Shown here: piece after piece, positions 13,700 through 14,005 of the stretch
Numbering within the stretch: the first letter of the stretch is position 1
Layout of the letters: each line of letters begins with the position of its first letter
Assembly (NCBI GenBank): GCA_964584415.1
Contig: CAZOZX010000053.1
Coordinates: forward strand, 1 to 14,005
Source: PHAA01 sp964584415
GTDB taxonomy: Bacteria; Bacillota; Syntrophomonadia; Syntrophomonadales; Syntrophomonadaceae
DNA length: 14,005 bases
Reading direction: 5' to 3'
Notes under the pieces: model-generated
What the model saw: the letters and a program-made list of their open reading frames with translations, nothing else
Databases searched by the model: none
Told to the model about the DNA's origin: nothing
Made by a program: the position numbers and the translations under genes

Positions 13700-14005
13700 A
13701 TGAATATGAGAAATTATGTGCGATTGGAATTCCCCAGCATGCCGGAAAATGTATCCTTTGCCCGCTCTTGCGTAGGGGCTTTTGCCGCTCAATTGGATTG
13801 TACATTAGATGAAATTGAAGAGATTAAGGTGGTTGTATCGGAAGCAGTATCTAACAGTATAATCCATGGTTACTCAAATCGGCCTTATGAAAAAATAGTT
13901 GTCCTGGCAACCATTCTGGAGAACCGGACCATGGAAATAATGGTAGAGGATTATGGCAAGGGCATAGTTGATATTGAACAGGCGATGGAACCAAGTTACT
14001 CCAGC
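13700..14005 (+). CDS. spoIIAB: Anti-sigma-F factor / SpoIIAA kinase SpoIIAB (partial)
   Basis: The window ends inside this gene, so only the first 102 codons are seen. SpoIIAB is a GHKL-fold serine kinase that holds sigma-F inactive and phosphorylates SpoIIAA. The N-terminus (MRNYVRLEFPSMPENVSFAR) aligns well with B. subtilis SpoIIAB. The N-box SEAVSNSIIHGY, with its Mg-ATP-binding Asn, and the G1 box EDYGKGI are present; the lid and G2 box would lie beyond the edge. Two starts are possible, ATG 13700 and ATG 13706. The second matches the B. subtilis N-terminus but has only a weak AGG, while the first suits the hairpin or coupling models. sigF (spoIIAC) is expected next. Confidence 0.93.
   Translation, partial: MNMRNYVRLEFPSMPENVSFARSCVGAFAAQLDCTLDEIEEIKVVVSEAVSNSIIHGYSNRPYEKIVVLATILENRTMEIMVEDYGKGIVDIEQAMEPSYSS

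Overview
The window looks like chromosome from an endospore-forming, low-to-mid-GC Firmicute of the Clostridia. A Syntrophomonas-like relative is my guess, from gene style only. The core is the conserved Bacillus/Clostridia sporulation neighbourhood: nudF, spoIIM, xerD, deoB, pdp, dacF, spoIIAA, spoIIAB. No rRNA, tRNA, CRISPR array, prophage or intact transposon is visible.

Layout. 1-291 is non-coding and holds a hairpin and an unusual array of four tandem units (ACCCCTGAAC-N4-GTTC type). 292-1635 encodes an unrecognised coiled-coil protein with a C-terminal membrane anchor. It meets a reverse-strand mini-ferritin (1632-1820) stop codon to stop codon. From 1924 on, an extended -10 promoter and a preQ1-I riboswitch precede a queuosine-precursor transporter (2023-2727). 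2728-2941 shows nothing convincing. A PepT-like M20 peptidase follows (2942-4090).

The most interesting part is 4089-4291 on the minus strand. A 41-codon gene there strongly resembles MciZ, the mother-cell peptide inhibitor of FtsZ. It has a strong ribosome binding site, a good sigma-E-type promoter and a possible terminator. It lies divergently next to nudF.

On the plus strand come nudF, an overlapping endonuclease Q-like repair gene (4803-5981), a CBS-domain family II pyrophosphatase with a TTG start (6044-7396), and an intrinsic terminator (7424-7447). A second block then runs spoIIM, a small membrane protein, xerD, deoB, pdp, dacF, spoIIAA and spoIIAB, the last cut by the window edge.

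How they fit together. SpoIIM (engulfment), DacF (peptidoglycan carboxypeptidase), SpoIIAA/AB (sigma-F control) and the MciZ-like peptide (division block) all act in early to mid sporulation. A sigma-H-type promoter and two Spo0A-box matches lie ahead of spoIIAA, as expected for a sporulation-initiation operon. NudF, EndoQ and the pyrophosphatase are nucleotide and DNA housekeeping genes. Pdp and DeoB form a two-step nucleoside salvage route. XerD resolves chromosome dimers. Several starts were moved from the longest open frame to the codon with a proper ribosome binding site; each is noted.
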